Shown here piece by piece: positions 1 through 13,414 of a DNA stretch of 64,000 nucleotides. A model generated the notes under the pieces. It was not told the origin of the DNA and did not search any database. It saw nothing but the letters and a program-made list of their open reading frames with translations. Source of the DNA: Theocolax elegans (taxonomy: Eukaryota > Arthropoda > Insecta > Hymenoptera > Cerocephalidae); assembly GCA_026168455.1 (NCBI GenBank), contig CM047431.1, positions 18,451,547 to 18,515,546 of the forward strand, read 5' to 3'. Within the stretch, counting starts at the first letter, position 1; each line of letters starts with the position of its first letter. Made by a program: the position numbers and the translations under genes.

Positions 1-3000
1 TATCCAAGAAATTCCAAAATTAGTACAGTTATTCCGGCATACCTCAGAAATTCCAGAAATATCGAGGAAATCCCGTAATTATTGAAGTTATACCGAAATA
101 TTTAGAGAATCCCAAAATTAGTGGAGCATCCCAGCATACCTCAACACTTCCCGAAATATCCAGGAAATCCCAAAATTAGTGCAGTTATCCCGGCATACCT
201 CAGAAAAAACTGAAATATTAAGAAAATCTCGAAATTGCTGGAGTTATCCCGGAGTACATCCAAAATTCACGAAATATCCAGGAAATCCGAAATTATTAAA
301 TTTATCCCGGCATACCTCAGAAATTCCCGAAATATCCAGGAAATCCCAAAATTAGTGCAGTTATTCCGGCATACCTCAGAAATTCCCGAAATATCGAGGA
401 AATCCCGTCATTATCGAAGTTATACCGATATATTCAGGAAATCCCAAAAGTGGCGATGTATCCCGGCATACCTCAAAGATGACCGAAATATTAAGAAATC
501 TCGAAATTGGTGGAGTTATCCCGGAATATATCAAAATTTCTGAAATATCCTGGAAATCCCGTAAATAGTAAAGTTATCCCGAAATAATTCAGAAATTCCC
601 GAAGTATTCGATAAATCCCAAAATATTAAATTTATCCCGGCATACCTCAGAAATTCCCGAAATATCGAGGAAATCCCGTAATTATTGAAGTGATACCGAA
701 ATATTCAGGAAATCCCAAAAGTAGTGAAGTATCCCGGCATACCTCAAAGATGATCGAAATATTAAGAAAATCTCGAAATTGGTGGAATTATCCCGGAATA
801 CATCAAAAATTCACGAAATATCCAGGAAATCCGAAATTATTAAATTTATCCCGGCATACCTTAGAAATTCCCGTAATATCCAGGAAATCCCAAAATTATT
901 GCAGTTATTCCGGCGTACCTCAGAAATTCTCGAAATATCGAGGAAATCCCGTAATTATCGAAGTTATACCGACATATTCAGGAAATCCTAAAAGTGGCGA
1001 TGTATCCCGGCATACCTCAAAGATGACCGAAATATTAAGAAATCTCGAAATTGGTGGAGTTATCCCGGAATATATCAAAATTTCTGAAATATCCTGGAAA
1101 TCCCGTAATTAGTAAAGGTATCCCGAAATAATTCAGAAATTCCCGAAGTATTCGATAAATCCCAAAATTATTAAATTTATCCCGTCATACCTCAGAAATT
1201 ATCGAAATATTTAGAAAATCGCCAAATTAGTGGAGCTATCCCAGAATACCTCAACACTTCCCGATATGTCGAGGAAATCCCGTAATTAGTGAAGTATCCC
1301 GACATAGCTCACAAGTTTCTGAAATATCCAGGAAATTCCAAAATTAGTACTGTTATTCCGGCATACCTCAGAAATTCCCGAAATATCGAGGAAATCCCGT
1401 AATTATCGAAGTTATACCGACATATTCAGGAAATCCTAAAAGTGGCGATGTATCCCGGCATACCTCAAAGATGACCGAAAAATTAAGAAAATCTCGAAAT
1501 TGGTGGAGTTATCCCGGAGTACATCCAAAATTGACGAAATATCCAGGAAATCCGAAATTATTAAATTTATCCCGGCATACCTTAGAAATTCCCGTAATAT
1601 CCAGGAAATCCCAAAATTAGTGCAGTTATTCCGGCATACCTCAGAAATTCCCAAAATATCGAGGAAATCCCGTAATTATTGAAGTTATACCGAAATATTC
1701 AGGAAATCCCAATTGTAGTGAAGTATCCCGGCTTACCTCAAAGATGATCGAAATATTAAGAAAATCTCGAAATTGGTGGAATTATCCCGGAATACATAAA
1801 AAATTCCCGAAATATCTAGGAAATCCCGTAATTAGTAAAGTTATCCCGAAATAATTCAGAAATTCCCGAAGTAATCGCTAAATCCCAAAATTAGTAAATT
1901 TATCCCGTCATACCTCAGAAATTATCGAAATATTTAGAAAATCGCCAAATTAGTGGAGCTATCCCAGAATACCTCAACACTTCCCGATATGTCGAGGAAA
2001 TCCCGTAATTAGTGAAGTATTCCGAAATAACTCACAAATTCCCGAAATATCCAGAAAATCCCAAAGTTAGTGCAGTTATTCCGGCATACCTCAGAAATAA
2101 CTGAAAAATTAAGAAAATCTCGAAATTGGTGGAGTTATCCCGGAGTACACCCAAAAATTCCGAAATATCCAGGAAATCCGAAATTATTAAATTTATCCCG
2201 GCATACCTCAGAAATTCCCGAAATATCCAGGAAATCCCAAAATTAGTGCAGTTATTCCGGCATACCACAGAAATTCCCGAAATATCGAGGAAATCCCGTA
2301 ATTATTGAAGTGATACCGAAATATTCAGGAAATCCCAAAAGTAGTGAAGTATCCCGGCATACCTCAAAGATGATCGAAATATTAAGAAAATCTCGAAATT
2401 GGTGGAATTATCCCGGAATACATCAGAAATTCCCGAAATATCCAGGAAATCCCGTAATTAGTGCAGTTATTCCGGCATACCTCAGAAATTCCCGAAATAT
2501 CGAGGAAATCCCGTAATTATTGAAGTTATACCGACACATTCAGGAAATCCCAAAAGTGTTGATGTACCCCGGCATACCTCAAAGATGACCGAAATATTAA
2601 GAAAATCTCGAAATTGGTGGAGTTATCCCGGAATACATCAACATTTCTGAAATATCCAGGAATTCCCGTAATTAGTAAAGTTATCCCGAAATAATTCAGA
2701 AATTCCCAAAGTATCCGCTAAATCCCAAAATTTGCAAATTTATCCCGTCATACCACAGAAATTATCGAAATATTTAGAAAATCGCCAAATTAGTGGAGCT
2801 ATCCCAGAATACCTCAACACTTCCCGATATGTCGAGGAATTCCCGTAATTAGTAAAGTATCCCGACATAACTCACAAATTTCTGAAATATCCAGGAAATT
2901 CCAAAATAAGTACAGTTATTCCGGCATACCTCAGAAATTCCCGAAATATCGAGGAAATCCCGTAATTATTGAAGTGATACCGAAATATTCAGGAAATCCC

Positions 3001-6000
3001 AAAAGTAGTGAAGTATCCCGGCATACCTCAAAGATGATCGAAATATTAAGAAAATCTCGAACTTGGTGGAATTATCCCGGAATACATCAAAAATTCCCGA
3101 AATATCCAGGAAATCCCGTAATTAGTAAAGTTATCCCGATATAATTCAGAAATTCCCGAAGTATTCGCTAAATCCCAAAATTAGTAAATTTATTCCGTCG
3201 TTCCTCAGAAATTATCGAAATATTTAGAAAATCGCCAAATTAGTGGAGCTATCCCAGAATACCTCAACACTTCCCGAAATGTCGAGGAAATCCCGAAATT
3301 AGTGAAGTATCCCGTAATAACTCACAAATTCCCGAAATATCCAGGAAATCCCAAAATTAGTGCAGTTATTCCGGCATACCTCAGAAATTCTCGAAATATC
3401 GAGGAAATCCCGTAATTATTGAAGTGATACCGAAAAATTCAGGAAATCCCAAAAGTAGTAAAGTATCCTGGAATACCTCAAAGATGACCGAAATATTAAG
3501 AAAATCTAGAAATTGGTGGAGTTATCCCGGAATATATCAAAAATTCCCGATATATCCAGGAAATCCCGTAATTAGTATAGTTATCCCGGCATACCTCAGA
3601 AATAACTGAAATATTAAGAAAATAACGAAATTGGTGGAGTTATCCCGGAGTACATCCAAAATTCCCAAAATATCCAGGAAATCCGAAATTATTAAATTTA
3701 TCCCGGAATACCTCAAAAATTCCCGAAATATCAAGGAAATCCCAAAATTAGTGCAGTTATTCCGGCATACCTCAGAAAAAACTGAAATATTAAGAAAATC
3801 TCAAAATTGCTGGAGTTATCCCGGAGTACATCCAAAATTCCCGAAATACCCAGGAAATCCGAAATTATTAAATTTATCCCGGCATACCTCAGAAATTCCC
3901 GAAATATCCAGGAAATCCCAAAATTAGTGCAGTTATTCCGGCATACCTCAGAAATTCCCGAAATATCGAGGAAATCCCGTAATTATCGAAGTTATACCGA
4001 CATATTCAGGAAATCCCAAAAGTGTTGATGTACCCCGGCATACCTCAAAGATGACCGAAATATTAAGAAAATCTCGAAATTGGTGGAGTTATCCCGGAAT
4101 ACATCAAAATTTCTGAAATATCCAGGAAATCCCGTAATTAGTAAAGTTATCCCGAAATAATTCAGAAATCCCCGAAGTATTCGCTAAATCCCAAAATTAG
4201 TAAATTTATCCCGTCATACCTCAGAAATTATCGAAATATTTAGAAAATAGCGAAATTAGTGGAGCTATCCCAGAATACCTCAACACCTCCCGATATGTCG
4301 AGGAAATCCCGTAATTAGTGAAGTATCCCGACATAACTCACAAATTTCTGAAATATCCAGGAAATTCCAAAATAAGTACAGTTATTCCGGCATACCTCAG
4401 AAATTCCCGAAATATTGAGGAAATCCCGTAAATTTGAAGTGATACCGAAATAGTCAGGAAATCCCAAAAGTAGTGAAGTATCCCGGCATACCTCAAAGAT
4501 GATCGAAATATTAAGAAAATCTAGAAATTGGTGGAATTATCCCGGAGTACATCAAAAATTCCCGAAATATCCAGGAAATCCCGTAATTAGTAAAGTTATC
4601 CCGAACTAATTAAAATTAGTAAATTTATTCCGTCATACCTCAGAAATTATCGAAATATTTAGAAAATCCCAAAATTAGTCGAGCTATCCCAGAATATCTC
4701 AACACATCCCGAAATGTCGAGGAAATCCCGTAATTAGTGAAGTATCCCAAATAACTAACAAATTTCCGAAATATCCAAGAAATTCCAAAATTAGTACAGT
4801 TATTCCGGCATACCTCAGAAATTCCAGAAATATCGAGGAAATCCCGTAATTATTGAAGTTATACCGAAATATTTAGAGAATCCCAAAATTAGTGGAGCAT
4901 CCCAGCATACCTCAACACTTCCCGAAATATCCAGGAAATCCCAAAATTAGTGCAGTTATCCCGGCATACCTCAGAAAAAACTGAAATATTAAGAAAATCT
5001 CGAAATTGCTGGAGTTATCCCGGAGTACATCCAAAATTCACGAAATATCCAGGAAATCCGAAATTATTAAATTTATCCCGGCATACCTCAGAAATTCCCG
5101 AAATATCCAGGAAATCCCAAAATTAGTGCAGTTATTCCGGCATACCTCAGAAATTCCCGAAATATCGAGGAAATCCCGTAATTATCGAAGTTATACCGAT
5201 ATATTCAGGAAATCCCAAAAGTGGCGATGTATCCCGGCATACCTCAAAGATGACCGAAATATTAAGAAATCTCGAAATTGGTGGAGTTATCCCGGAATAT
5301 ATCAAAATTTCTGAAATATCCTGGAAATCCCGTAAATAGTAAAGTTATCCCGAAATAATTCAGAAATTCCCGAAGTATTCGATAAATCCCAAAATATTAA
5401 ATTTATCCCGTCATACCTCAGAAATTATCGAAATATTTAGAAAATCGCCAAATTAGTGGAGCTATCCCAGAATACCTCAACACTTCCCGATATGTCGAGG
5501 AAATCCCGTAATTAGTGAAGTATCCCGACATAGCTCACAAGTTTCTGAAATATCCAGGAAATTCCAAAATTAGTACTGTTATTCCGGCATACCTCAGAAA
5601 TTCCCGAAATATCGAGGAAATCCCGTAATTATCGAAGTTATACCGACATATTCAGGAAATCCTAAAAGTGGCGATGTATCCCGGCATACCTCAAAGATGA
5701 CCGAAAAATTAAGAAAATCTCGAAATTGGTGGAGTTATCCCGGAGTACATCCAAAATTGACGAAATATCCAGGAAATCCGAAATTATTAAATTTATCCCG
5801 GCATACCTTAGAAATTCCCGTAATATCCAGGAAATCCCAAAATTAGTGCAGTTATTCCGGCATACCTCAGAAATTCCCAAAATATCGAGGAAATCCCGTA
5901 ATTATTGAAGTTATACCGAAATATTCAGGAAATCCCAATTGTAGTGAAGTATCCCGGCTTACCTCAAAGATGATCGAAATATTAAGAAAATCTCGAAATT

Positions 6001-8405
6001 GGTGGAATTATCCCGGAATACATAAAAAATTCCCGAAATATCTAGGAAATCCCGTAATTAGTAAAGTTATCCCGAAATAATTCAGAAATTCCCGAAGTAA
6101 TCGCTAAATCCCAAAATTAGTAAATTTATCCCGTCATACCTCAGAAATTATCGAAATATTTAGAAAATCGCCAAATTAGTGGAGCTATCCCAGAATACCT
6201 CAACACTTCCCGATATGTCGAGGAAATCCCGTAATTAGTGAAGTATTCCGAAATAACTCACAAATTCCCGAAATATCCAGAAAATCCCAAAGTTAGTGCA
6301 GTTATTCCGGCATACCTCAGAAATAACTGAAAAATTAAGAAAATCTCGAAATTGGTGGAGTTATCCCGGAGTACAGCCAAAATTCACGAAATATCCAGGA
6401 AATCCGAAATTATTAAATTTATCCCGGCATACCTTAGAAATTCCCGTAATATCCAGAAAATCCCAAAATTAGTGCAGTTATTCCGGCATACCTCAGAAAT
6501 TCCCGAAATATCGAGGAAATCCCGTAATTAGCGAAGTTATACCGACATATTCAGGAAATCCCAAAAGTGGCGATGTATACCGGCATACCTCAAAGATGAC
6601 CGAAATATTAAGAAATTTCGAAATTGTTGGAGTTATCCCGGAATACATCAAAATTTCTGAAATATCCTGGATATCTCGTAATTAGTAAAGTTATCCCGAA
6701 ATAATTCAGAATTTCCCGAAGTATTCGCTAAATCCCAAAATTAGTAAATTTATCCCGTCATACCTCAGAAATTATCGAAATATTTAGAAAAACCCGAAAT
6801 TAGTGGAGCTATCCCAGAATACCTCAACACTTCCCGATATGTCGAGGAAACCTCGTAATTAGTGAAGTATCCCGACATAGCTCACAAGTTTCCGAAATAT
6901 CCAGGAAATTCCAAAATTATCACAGTTATTCCGGCATACCTCACAAATTCCCGAAATATCGAGGAAATCCCGTAATTATCGAAGTTATACCGACATATTC
7001 AGGAACTCCCAAAAGTGGCGATGTATCCCGGCGTACCTCAAAGATGACCGAAATATTAAGAAATCTCGAAATTGGTGGAGTTATCCGGGAATATATAAAA
7101 TTTCTGAAATATCCTGGACATCCCGTAATTACTAAAGTTATCCCGAAATAATTCAGAAATTCCCGAAGTATTCGCTAAATCCCAAAATTATTAAATTTAT
7201 CCCGTCATACCTCAGAAATTATCGAAATATTTAGAAAATCGCCAAATTAGTGGAGCTATCCCAGAATACCTCAACACTTCCCGATATGTCGAGGAAATCC
7301 CTTAATTAGTGAAGTATCCCGACATAACTCACAAGTTTCCGAAATATCCAGGAAATTCCAAAATTAGTACAGTTATTCCGGCATACCTCAGAAATTCCCG
7401 AAATATCGAGGAAATCCCGTAATTATTGAAGTTATACCTAAATATTCAGGAAATTCCAAAAGTAGTGAAGTATCCCGGCGTACCTCAAAGATGACCGAAA
7501 TATAAAAAAATCTCGAAATTGGTGGAGTTATCCCGGAATACATCAAAATTTTTTAAATATCTAGGAAATCCCGTAATTAGTAAAGTTATCCCGAAATAAT
7601 TCAGAAATTATCAAAGTATCCGCTAATTCCCAAAATTAGTAAATTTATCCCGTCATACCTCAGAAATTATCGAAATATTTAGAAAAGCCCGAAATTAGTG
7701 GAGCTATCCCAGAATACCTCAACACTTCCCGAAATGTCGAGGAAATCCCGTAATTAGTAAAGTTATCCCGAAATAATTCAGAAATTCCCGAAATATCCAG
7801 GAAATCCCAAAATTAGTGCAGTTATTCCGGCATACCGCAGAAAGTCCCGAAATATTTAGAAAAACGCGAAATTAGTGGAGCTATCCCAGAATACCTCAAC
7901 ACTTCCCAAAATGTCGAGGAAATCCCGTAATTAGTGAAGTATCCCGAAATAACTCACAAATTCCCGAAATATCCAGGAAATCCCAAAATTAGTGCAGTTA
8001 TCCCGGCATACCTCAGAAATAACTGAAATATTAAGAAAATCTCGAAATTGGTGGAGTTATCCCGGAGTACATCAAAAATTCCCGAAATATCCAGGAAATC
8101 CCAAAATTAGTGCAGTTATCCCGGCATACCTAAAAAATTACTGAAATATTAAGTAAATCTCGAAATTGGTGGAGTTATCCCGGAATACATGAAAATTCCC
8201 AAAATACCACAGAAAATCCCGAAATACCATAGAAAATCTTGAAACAACCACAAAATTCCGAAATTAGGGAATTTATCCCTAAATTCCACAGAAAATTCCG
8301 ATATTGGTGGAGTTATCCCGGAATACGTCAGAAAATTCTGAAACATCCGGGAAATCCCGAAATTGGTGGATTTATCCCGGAATACCTCAGAAATTCCCGA
8401 AATAT
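1..8405. repeat. 59-bp satellite array
   Basis: Continuous tandem array of roughly 140 monomers. The usual monomer is 58-59 bp and carries landmarks such as TCCCGGCATACCTCAGAAA and GAAATATCCAGGAAATCCC. It divides into three ~20-bp sub-repeats, each starting near TCCC, and shortened 39-bp monomers (one sub-repeat lost) occur repeatedly. A variant monomer containing GGAGCTATCCCAGAATACC recurs at irregular spacings of about 180-1000 bp, so local higher-order blocks exist but no fixed higher-order period. At the right edge (8180-8405) the array decays into shorter ~20-bp units. Several open frames run through it on both strands because the monomer lacks stops in some frames; they are not genes. 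Confidence 0.95.
4772..6374 (+). repeat. Recent duplication of satellite block 1-2148
   Basis: The block from 4772 reproduces positions 1-639 at an offset of 4771, then positions 1185-2148 at an offset of 4226, with no difference I could find by eye. The second copy lacks 545 bp (640-1184 of the first), and the junction lies in a shared AT-rich stretch ending TTTATCCCG, as expected for recombination between monomers. Similarity falls back to ordinary monomer level after about 6375. It is either a very recent segmental duplication or an assembly artefact; the sequence alone cannot say which. Confidence 0.85.
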
Positions 8406-9289
8406 CAGCGTTAACCCTTTCACTCTACACATACCCTAAATTCTTACAACAGGAGACCGGACACCGCCGCCGGACACCGGAGAACGGATGAAATTTAATA
8501 TAATATAGATATAAATGCATTGTACGTATTAAAATAAATGCAAAATTTCGGTTCATAATTTCTGCAAACATATAGAAGTTTGATTTAATAATATATATTT
8601 CACCTTTAATTATGTTAATTATAAACAAATTTTCGGATCTTTCATGGGATTTCCTACACACACTCTTACTTGTGAATTTAGTCATGGATGATGTCAAGAC
8701 TCAATTTTTGAAAGAATATTATTAGACATATTATAATTACATTTTATTATATTATTATTACCATATATGGTATATATACATTACTTCTATAAATATTAGT
8801 ATATAGTATTAATTATTAGTATGTAATATTAATTATTCCATTATTTCATTCTTGTACTGCCCCATCTCTTACTTATTAAAAGGAAGATATGGAGCATCAT
8901 CGTTGGTTATATAAGCTGAACCGTGATCCGGTTTCAGCACTCACGGCCGGATTCATCTGGATCAGATGCAATACCCCTACCATACGGGTTGAGTCCTGCA
9001 TCATTTTACTATTTACTTTAAGAATATCCTCTTTCTCCATGTGTTATATTTCCCTGTCCATTATAAATTTTATATATTGTAACAGGGTATGGATTGAGAA
9101 TGAGGAGTAAAACCGAATCCATGATCTCGGGCGCGCGAGGCAGAAGTCTCCAAAATTACGTTAAAAATAAATCAATATAAAGTTCAACATTAATTATTTA
9201 TTAATTCATGTTTGATCAACTTAAGGATAAAATTTTATGAAACTAGTCTTTAAAAATCGGCTATATACAAAAATCTAAAATTTTCTTTC
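8406..9289. other. Non-coding AT-rich spacer
   Basis: After the satellite edge comes a short GC-rich stretch (8449-8490, repeats of CCGGACACCG), then AT-rich DNA. A moderately GC-rich segment at 8880-9150 has an open frame on the plus strand, but its translation resembles nothing I know and has no domain. I see no gene here. Confidence 0.5.
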
Positions 9290-9532
9290 TCAAGTCTGGC
9301 CTTGTAATTTATTAATAGTAATGGTGAAATCTATTCTTATAGAAAATTGTTTTCTTGACGTATTAAATCGTGTTTCTTCTTTTGATGGAGTTAATGTTAT
9401 TCTTGGAACATATACTTTTTTATGTTGATTAGGACTAATAAGAATTTCTGCTTCTATACCATATTTTACTAAACGTGTAATTTTTAATCTTGTACTATTA
9501 GAAAAACTTGTATTTATATTCAAATTTCTCAT
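9290..9532 (-). pseudogene. Helitron PIF1-like helicase, C-terminal fragment
   Basis: The 80-residue reading frame matches the last part of the PIF1-type helicase of Helitron rolling-circle transposons: a start like MRNLNINTSFSNSTRLKI (family pattern: N..LCNGTRL), a middle with VYVPRITLTP, then RKQFSIRIDFTITINKLQGQT-type ending, which is helicase motif VI (family RRQFPVRLAFAMTINKSQGQT). In full-length proteins the chain continues past GQT; here it stops at once. No Rep or Walker A part lies next to it on this strand, so it is a stranded fragment. It is not the missing end of the Helitron relic at 26.5-28.9 kb, which is on the opposite strand. Confidence 0.8.
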
Positions 9533-9539
9533 TTGTCAG

Positions 9540-10092
9540 TTGTCCCAACTTCCCATCACCATTCTATCACCATCTTGCATTGTTATTACAATTAAAATCG
9601 CCTAAAACCGCATTTTTCGTCCATTGGATCCCTCATTTACCCATTAAATCATGATATCATAAATAGATTAAGCTGGCGAGGTCATTTGCGCCGATTTGAA
9701 AAAAAAAATACAGGAATTTTTAGCTACTTTTTAGCTGATTTATTACCAATTCCAATAATTTATAGCCACTACCAATCAATTTAAACACCAGGTCTTGCTA
9801 GCTTAATACTTTAGCTGGTCTGATTCTTTTATAACTATGGTTCTAATTAAGTTATAAAATCGTGTTACGGCTCAAAATTTTTAGCCCATTGAATACTTTA
9901 AGATGGGTTATCGATAATCTCGCCCCCATGTAAATTTAACCCCTTTTCATCCCCTAGAAACGCAAAAATGTCTGTAAAATTTATATTTTCAGAAAATTAT
10001 CACATTTACCACCTGAATATGTTAAAGTAAGTCGAAATATAATTTAATACCAGCTAAGATTTAAAATAATTAAACTTCCTTGCATGTAAATA
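9540..10092. other. Non-coding spacer
   Basis: AT-rich sequence without a convincing reading frame, tandem repeat or terminal inverted repeat that I can see. Confidence 0.5.
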
Positions 10093-12748
10093 TTATGTCA
10101 AAATTGTGATATCAGACGTTGTAGGTATATCATCTAACGTTAATTCCCTCTTGGATTCCTTTTGAGTCAACGTGGCTTTTGAACCAATTACTGTCGAATA
10201 ATCGTTATCAAACAATGCTTTGAAACCTGATAATAGTTTTTTTGAGGGTTCATCTTCTTCCTCCTCATAAGAATTGTAAATAATCTGCGTATTAGCATAC
10301 CAATGGTTTGACCATTATATCCGATCTTAATTGTTTCAGAATCCTCAGTATAACCTACAACAACTTTTATCGCTTTAAATACTGTCTGCCAATGGTATCC
10401 TCTAAATATTTCTTTTAATTCCTTTATTGAATTATTAATTTCTTGAATTCTTACAAGCAGCGTTGCCAATAACCTAATATGACCTTTAACTAGGTTAACT
10501 TGGTCCTGATTTTTATGTCTTTCTGCATACTTATTACCGTATCTCACAATAAGTTAATCATGTCTGGCGATTATTCCTACATTATCATCCGACAAACGTG
10601 GAAAAATAAATTCTATCAAACTTTGTTCTGCCAAAGGATTATGATCTCCCATTTCACGTTTAGCAGCTCGAACAGCTTCATGAGCCACAGAACCTGTTGT
10701 TATGTTATGCTCGTTTGATCTGTGTTTTGACAACAGATGTTTTGCATAATATCCCCTGCATTCGGGGCATATTACTCTTAAAATTATATCTTTCTGCTGC
10801 ACATTGTTTGCTGCAACCTTTTCTGAATTTACTAGTTTGCAATCCACTTCTGCGACTGTTTGTTGAATTAATTGATCCATTTGAAAATTCTCGTCAATTG
10901 TCTTTTCTTGAATGTCACTAACATTAGAATTTTTATTAACGTTGTTTTCAGATATGAGGTTATACACATTTTCGTTTTTTGCAAATGTGGAATCTTCTTG
11001 CCAATATTTTTAGATAATCTTCTAATGGGTATCATGGTACACTTCTGATTCAGGGACCTATCCTTATTCCATCGCTCATTGGCCGCTTTTCTTAATTTTC
11101 CAAATAAATCGCGTCTCCGTTGATGTCCTTTAGGAAGAGCTGCGATTTTTGCACCGTCTTCTTATCGAAGTGTACTGCTAAAAGATGATGATCTATACGT
11201 TTAAATAAATGAAAACAGTAACAGCAGCAGTTTTCTTTTATGTACCATTTTCCCCCTTCACTTGCACGTGGAACAACAAGTTGCCTTATAGGTATTGTCT
11301 CAGCCTTTTTTGACTTTAATTCTTCACATGTCTCATACGAATGATTTTTACTTTTATTGTTTATATTGTCACTTTCATATTGTTCTACTTCACTTAAACC
11401 ATCCGATGAATCAGAGCTTGATTCAGGCACAAATTCACTTACTTCACTTTCAGACACATATTTTTTTCTTTTGGAAGAACTTCGAAATTTATTACATTCA
11501 CTGTCGCTACTCGCAGAATCATCTACAACAATATTTCTACTTTTTGAAGAACTTGGGTATCTATCATTTTCTCGGGTTTTCCTTACAGTTTTACTATTTT
11601 TATTCGACTTAAATTCTTTAATTCTTTTACATTGCTTTTTCTTTTTTCGACTTTCTAATTCATCTTCAGAGGTAAGTGAAATATCGGTTTCTTTACATTT
11701 TCGCTTTTTATTTACGACTCTAGATGGATTATTCAGATGTTGACGATAATATTTGAAGAACTCTTTTTGCTCTTGATGACTGATCCCTCAGACTCACTTG
11801 AACTGTGTTGTGGTTTTCGACAACTAATTTCAGAAGACTTCTTTTTTACATCTCTGTAACTATCACTTGAAATATCTGTGCTCTTTTTATACACATTTTT
11901 TGATTTTTTTTTTCAGAGTACGAATTTGTTCTTTTGAGTCATTTAAAATATAACTTTGGTCATTCTGAATAATATTCAGTGCTGAAAGTCTTCTATTCGA
12001 ATAATCGTCATTGTCATATGTTCTACAAGTCTCAAATCCATTAACGATTACTTTATTTTCGTGAACAATATTAGCAACAGAAGTTCTGGCTATATTTTCA
12101 GGCGGTATCAAATTTTCAAACACTAAAGAACTCTTAAAATCGTTGTTTTGGTCGTAAGGCTCAATAAAATTTTCTGAAAGTAAAAATTATTACATTCAAT
12201 TTTTTAAAAATACGGAAACTACAGCTATCAATCTAATAGTAATTTATATAAATTATTAAAAAAACAAACGGACAGTAAGATATAAAAACGACAGAAAAGT
12301 ATGAATTGTTTAAAATTTGGAAATTCAATGGTAATGTAAAAGTTCCGATTATATTAACGGGATGTGATATCGAAAAAATGGAAACAGTATTTCTTTTATA
12401 AAATGTAATTAATTTTATTGAAAAAAATGAAAAACAAAGATAATCTGAATTTTTTTAAAGTCTGTATTGATAAATCAATGAAATTCTTAACCAGCCCTAA
12501 AGCATTGTTTTTTTAGCTACATATTACCGATTGTGATTTTTGGGTATCATATTCCCTTAAAGACTATTCTCAATAATTTTTAATTATTATAATAAATCCT
12601 TTAAGAGTTAACATACCTTCATTTTCGTCTTTAAAGAATAAGCCATCACTGGAACCATGACGAGAATTGATCAGTACATCTTTCACTAGCTGATCTTCGT
12701 AAAATGGCTCAAAATAGTCATCGAAAACATTTTCCTCAAGATTTTTCT
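10093..12748 (-). pseudogene. Broken multi-exon zinc-finger gene, transposon-associated type
   Basis: Coding remnants run right to left. An acidic N-terminal exon spans 12748-12617 (acceptor AG at 12750-12749, donor GT at 12616-12615). An intron follows to the acceptor AG at 12175-12174, and the frame continues across the junction (phase 1) into an exon from 12173. Then come a Lys/Ser-rich, nuclear-localisation-like stretch (about 11760-11460), a first zinc-finger-like segment (CCYC with HLLAVH, about 11240-11180), a basic linker, a second finger-like segment (CPEC, HLLSKH, about 10780-10720), and a helical region (KMRxLAR-like LVKGHIRLLATLLVRIQ) ending in an acidic tail with TAA at 10093. 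Frameshifts near 11890, 11760, 11095, 10975 and 10250, and an in-frame TAA at 10554-10556, break it. The domain order resembles a large uncharacterised metazoan protein family that I recall being repeat-associated, sometimes with tyrosine-recombinase-like C-termini. That assignment is recollection, not proof. Confidence 0.6.
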
Positions 12749-13104
12749 CTAAAATGAAATAGTACGCACCAATTAGTACTTACATAATACTACAAAGGTA
12801 CATTATAATTACTAATAAAGATGCGTTATATTCTCTTTTCATTTAACCATGCATATTATTAATATTACAAATAATTTGTTCAATTTTGATGTAAATTGGT
12901 TTAAGAATATCGAAGAATAGTGCGAAATTGTAAATTATATTTATTTATGAATTACGAACCTCCGGATTACGACTCCAACGTTCTACCGATCGAGCTATCG
13001 CAGTACTCATTACTACAAGCTTCAAATAATAGTATTATATTAAACAAACCTCCATTAATACAACGTGTTACCTATAACTGTTTTGATTATCACTTAAATT
13101 TATA
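12749..13104. other. AT-rich spacer upstream of the broken zinc-finger gene
   Basis: Sequence immediately upstream of the first recognisable exon. A polypyrimidine-AG acceptor at 12750-12749 implies at least one more 5' exon, which I could not find. Confidence 0.4.
12938..13016 (-). other. tRNA-like sequence (possible tRNA pseudogene or SINE head)
   Basis: On the minus strand there is an A-box-like TAGCTCGATCGGTAGAACG, a five-pair anticodon-like stem (two G-U pairs) around a loop that would present CGT, and a B-box-like GGTTCGTAATT. The T-arm does not close and no acceptor stem can be drawn, so a functional tRNA is unlikely. Confidence 0.4.
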
Positions 13105-13414
13105 ACGGTTAAAACATTCATTTAAACATACTAATACGTTGATAAAATTATGCAGATTGTTATGAAAAATTAAGTTTAACAAGTTATTAAAAACTTTCAC
13201 AATTAATACTTAAATTTAAAAAAAAGGCGTCATTTAGTGTCATAGTCATTTTAGTGGATATAAATATATAGATTAAAACATTCATTTAAACATACTAATT
13301 AGTTGATATAATTGTGTAGGTTGCTAGAAAAAATTTAGTTTATTGATATAACAAGTTATTTAAAACTTTATTTAATTAATATTTAAAAAATAGCCGATAA
13401 TCATTTCAGTGAAT
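13105..13414 (+). repeat. Tandem ~160-bp repeat, second copy interrupted by the LTR element
   Basis: Two diverged direct copies, about 13105-13262 and 13268-13414, share ATTAAAACATTCATTTAAAC and the end TCATTTYAGTG. The second copy is cut at 13414 by the 5' LTR. A related sequence on the minus strand at about 32740-32820 continues past this point, so it acts as an uninterrupted reference for the insertion site. Confidence 0.75.

Noticed and set aside
235..8439. Many 60-140-codon open frames on both strands in the first 8.4 kb
   Set aside because: They repeat with the 59-bp satellite period and their translations are periodic; no domain.
11295..11743. Plus-strand frames of 105 and 128 codons rich in Leu/Phe/Ser
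   Set aside because: Antisense shadows of the Lys/Ser-rich region of the minus-strand zinc-finger pseudogene.
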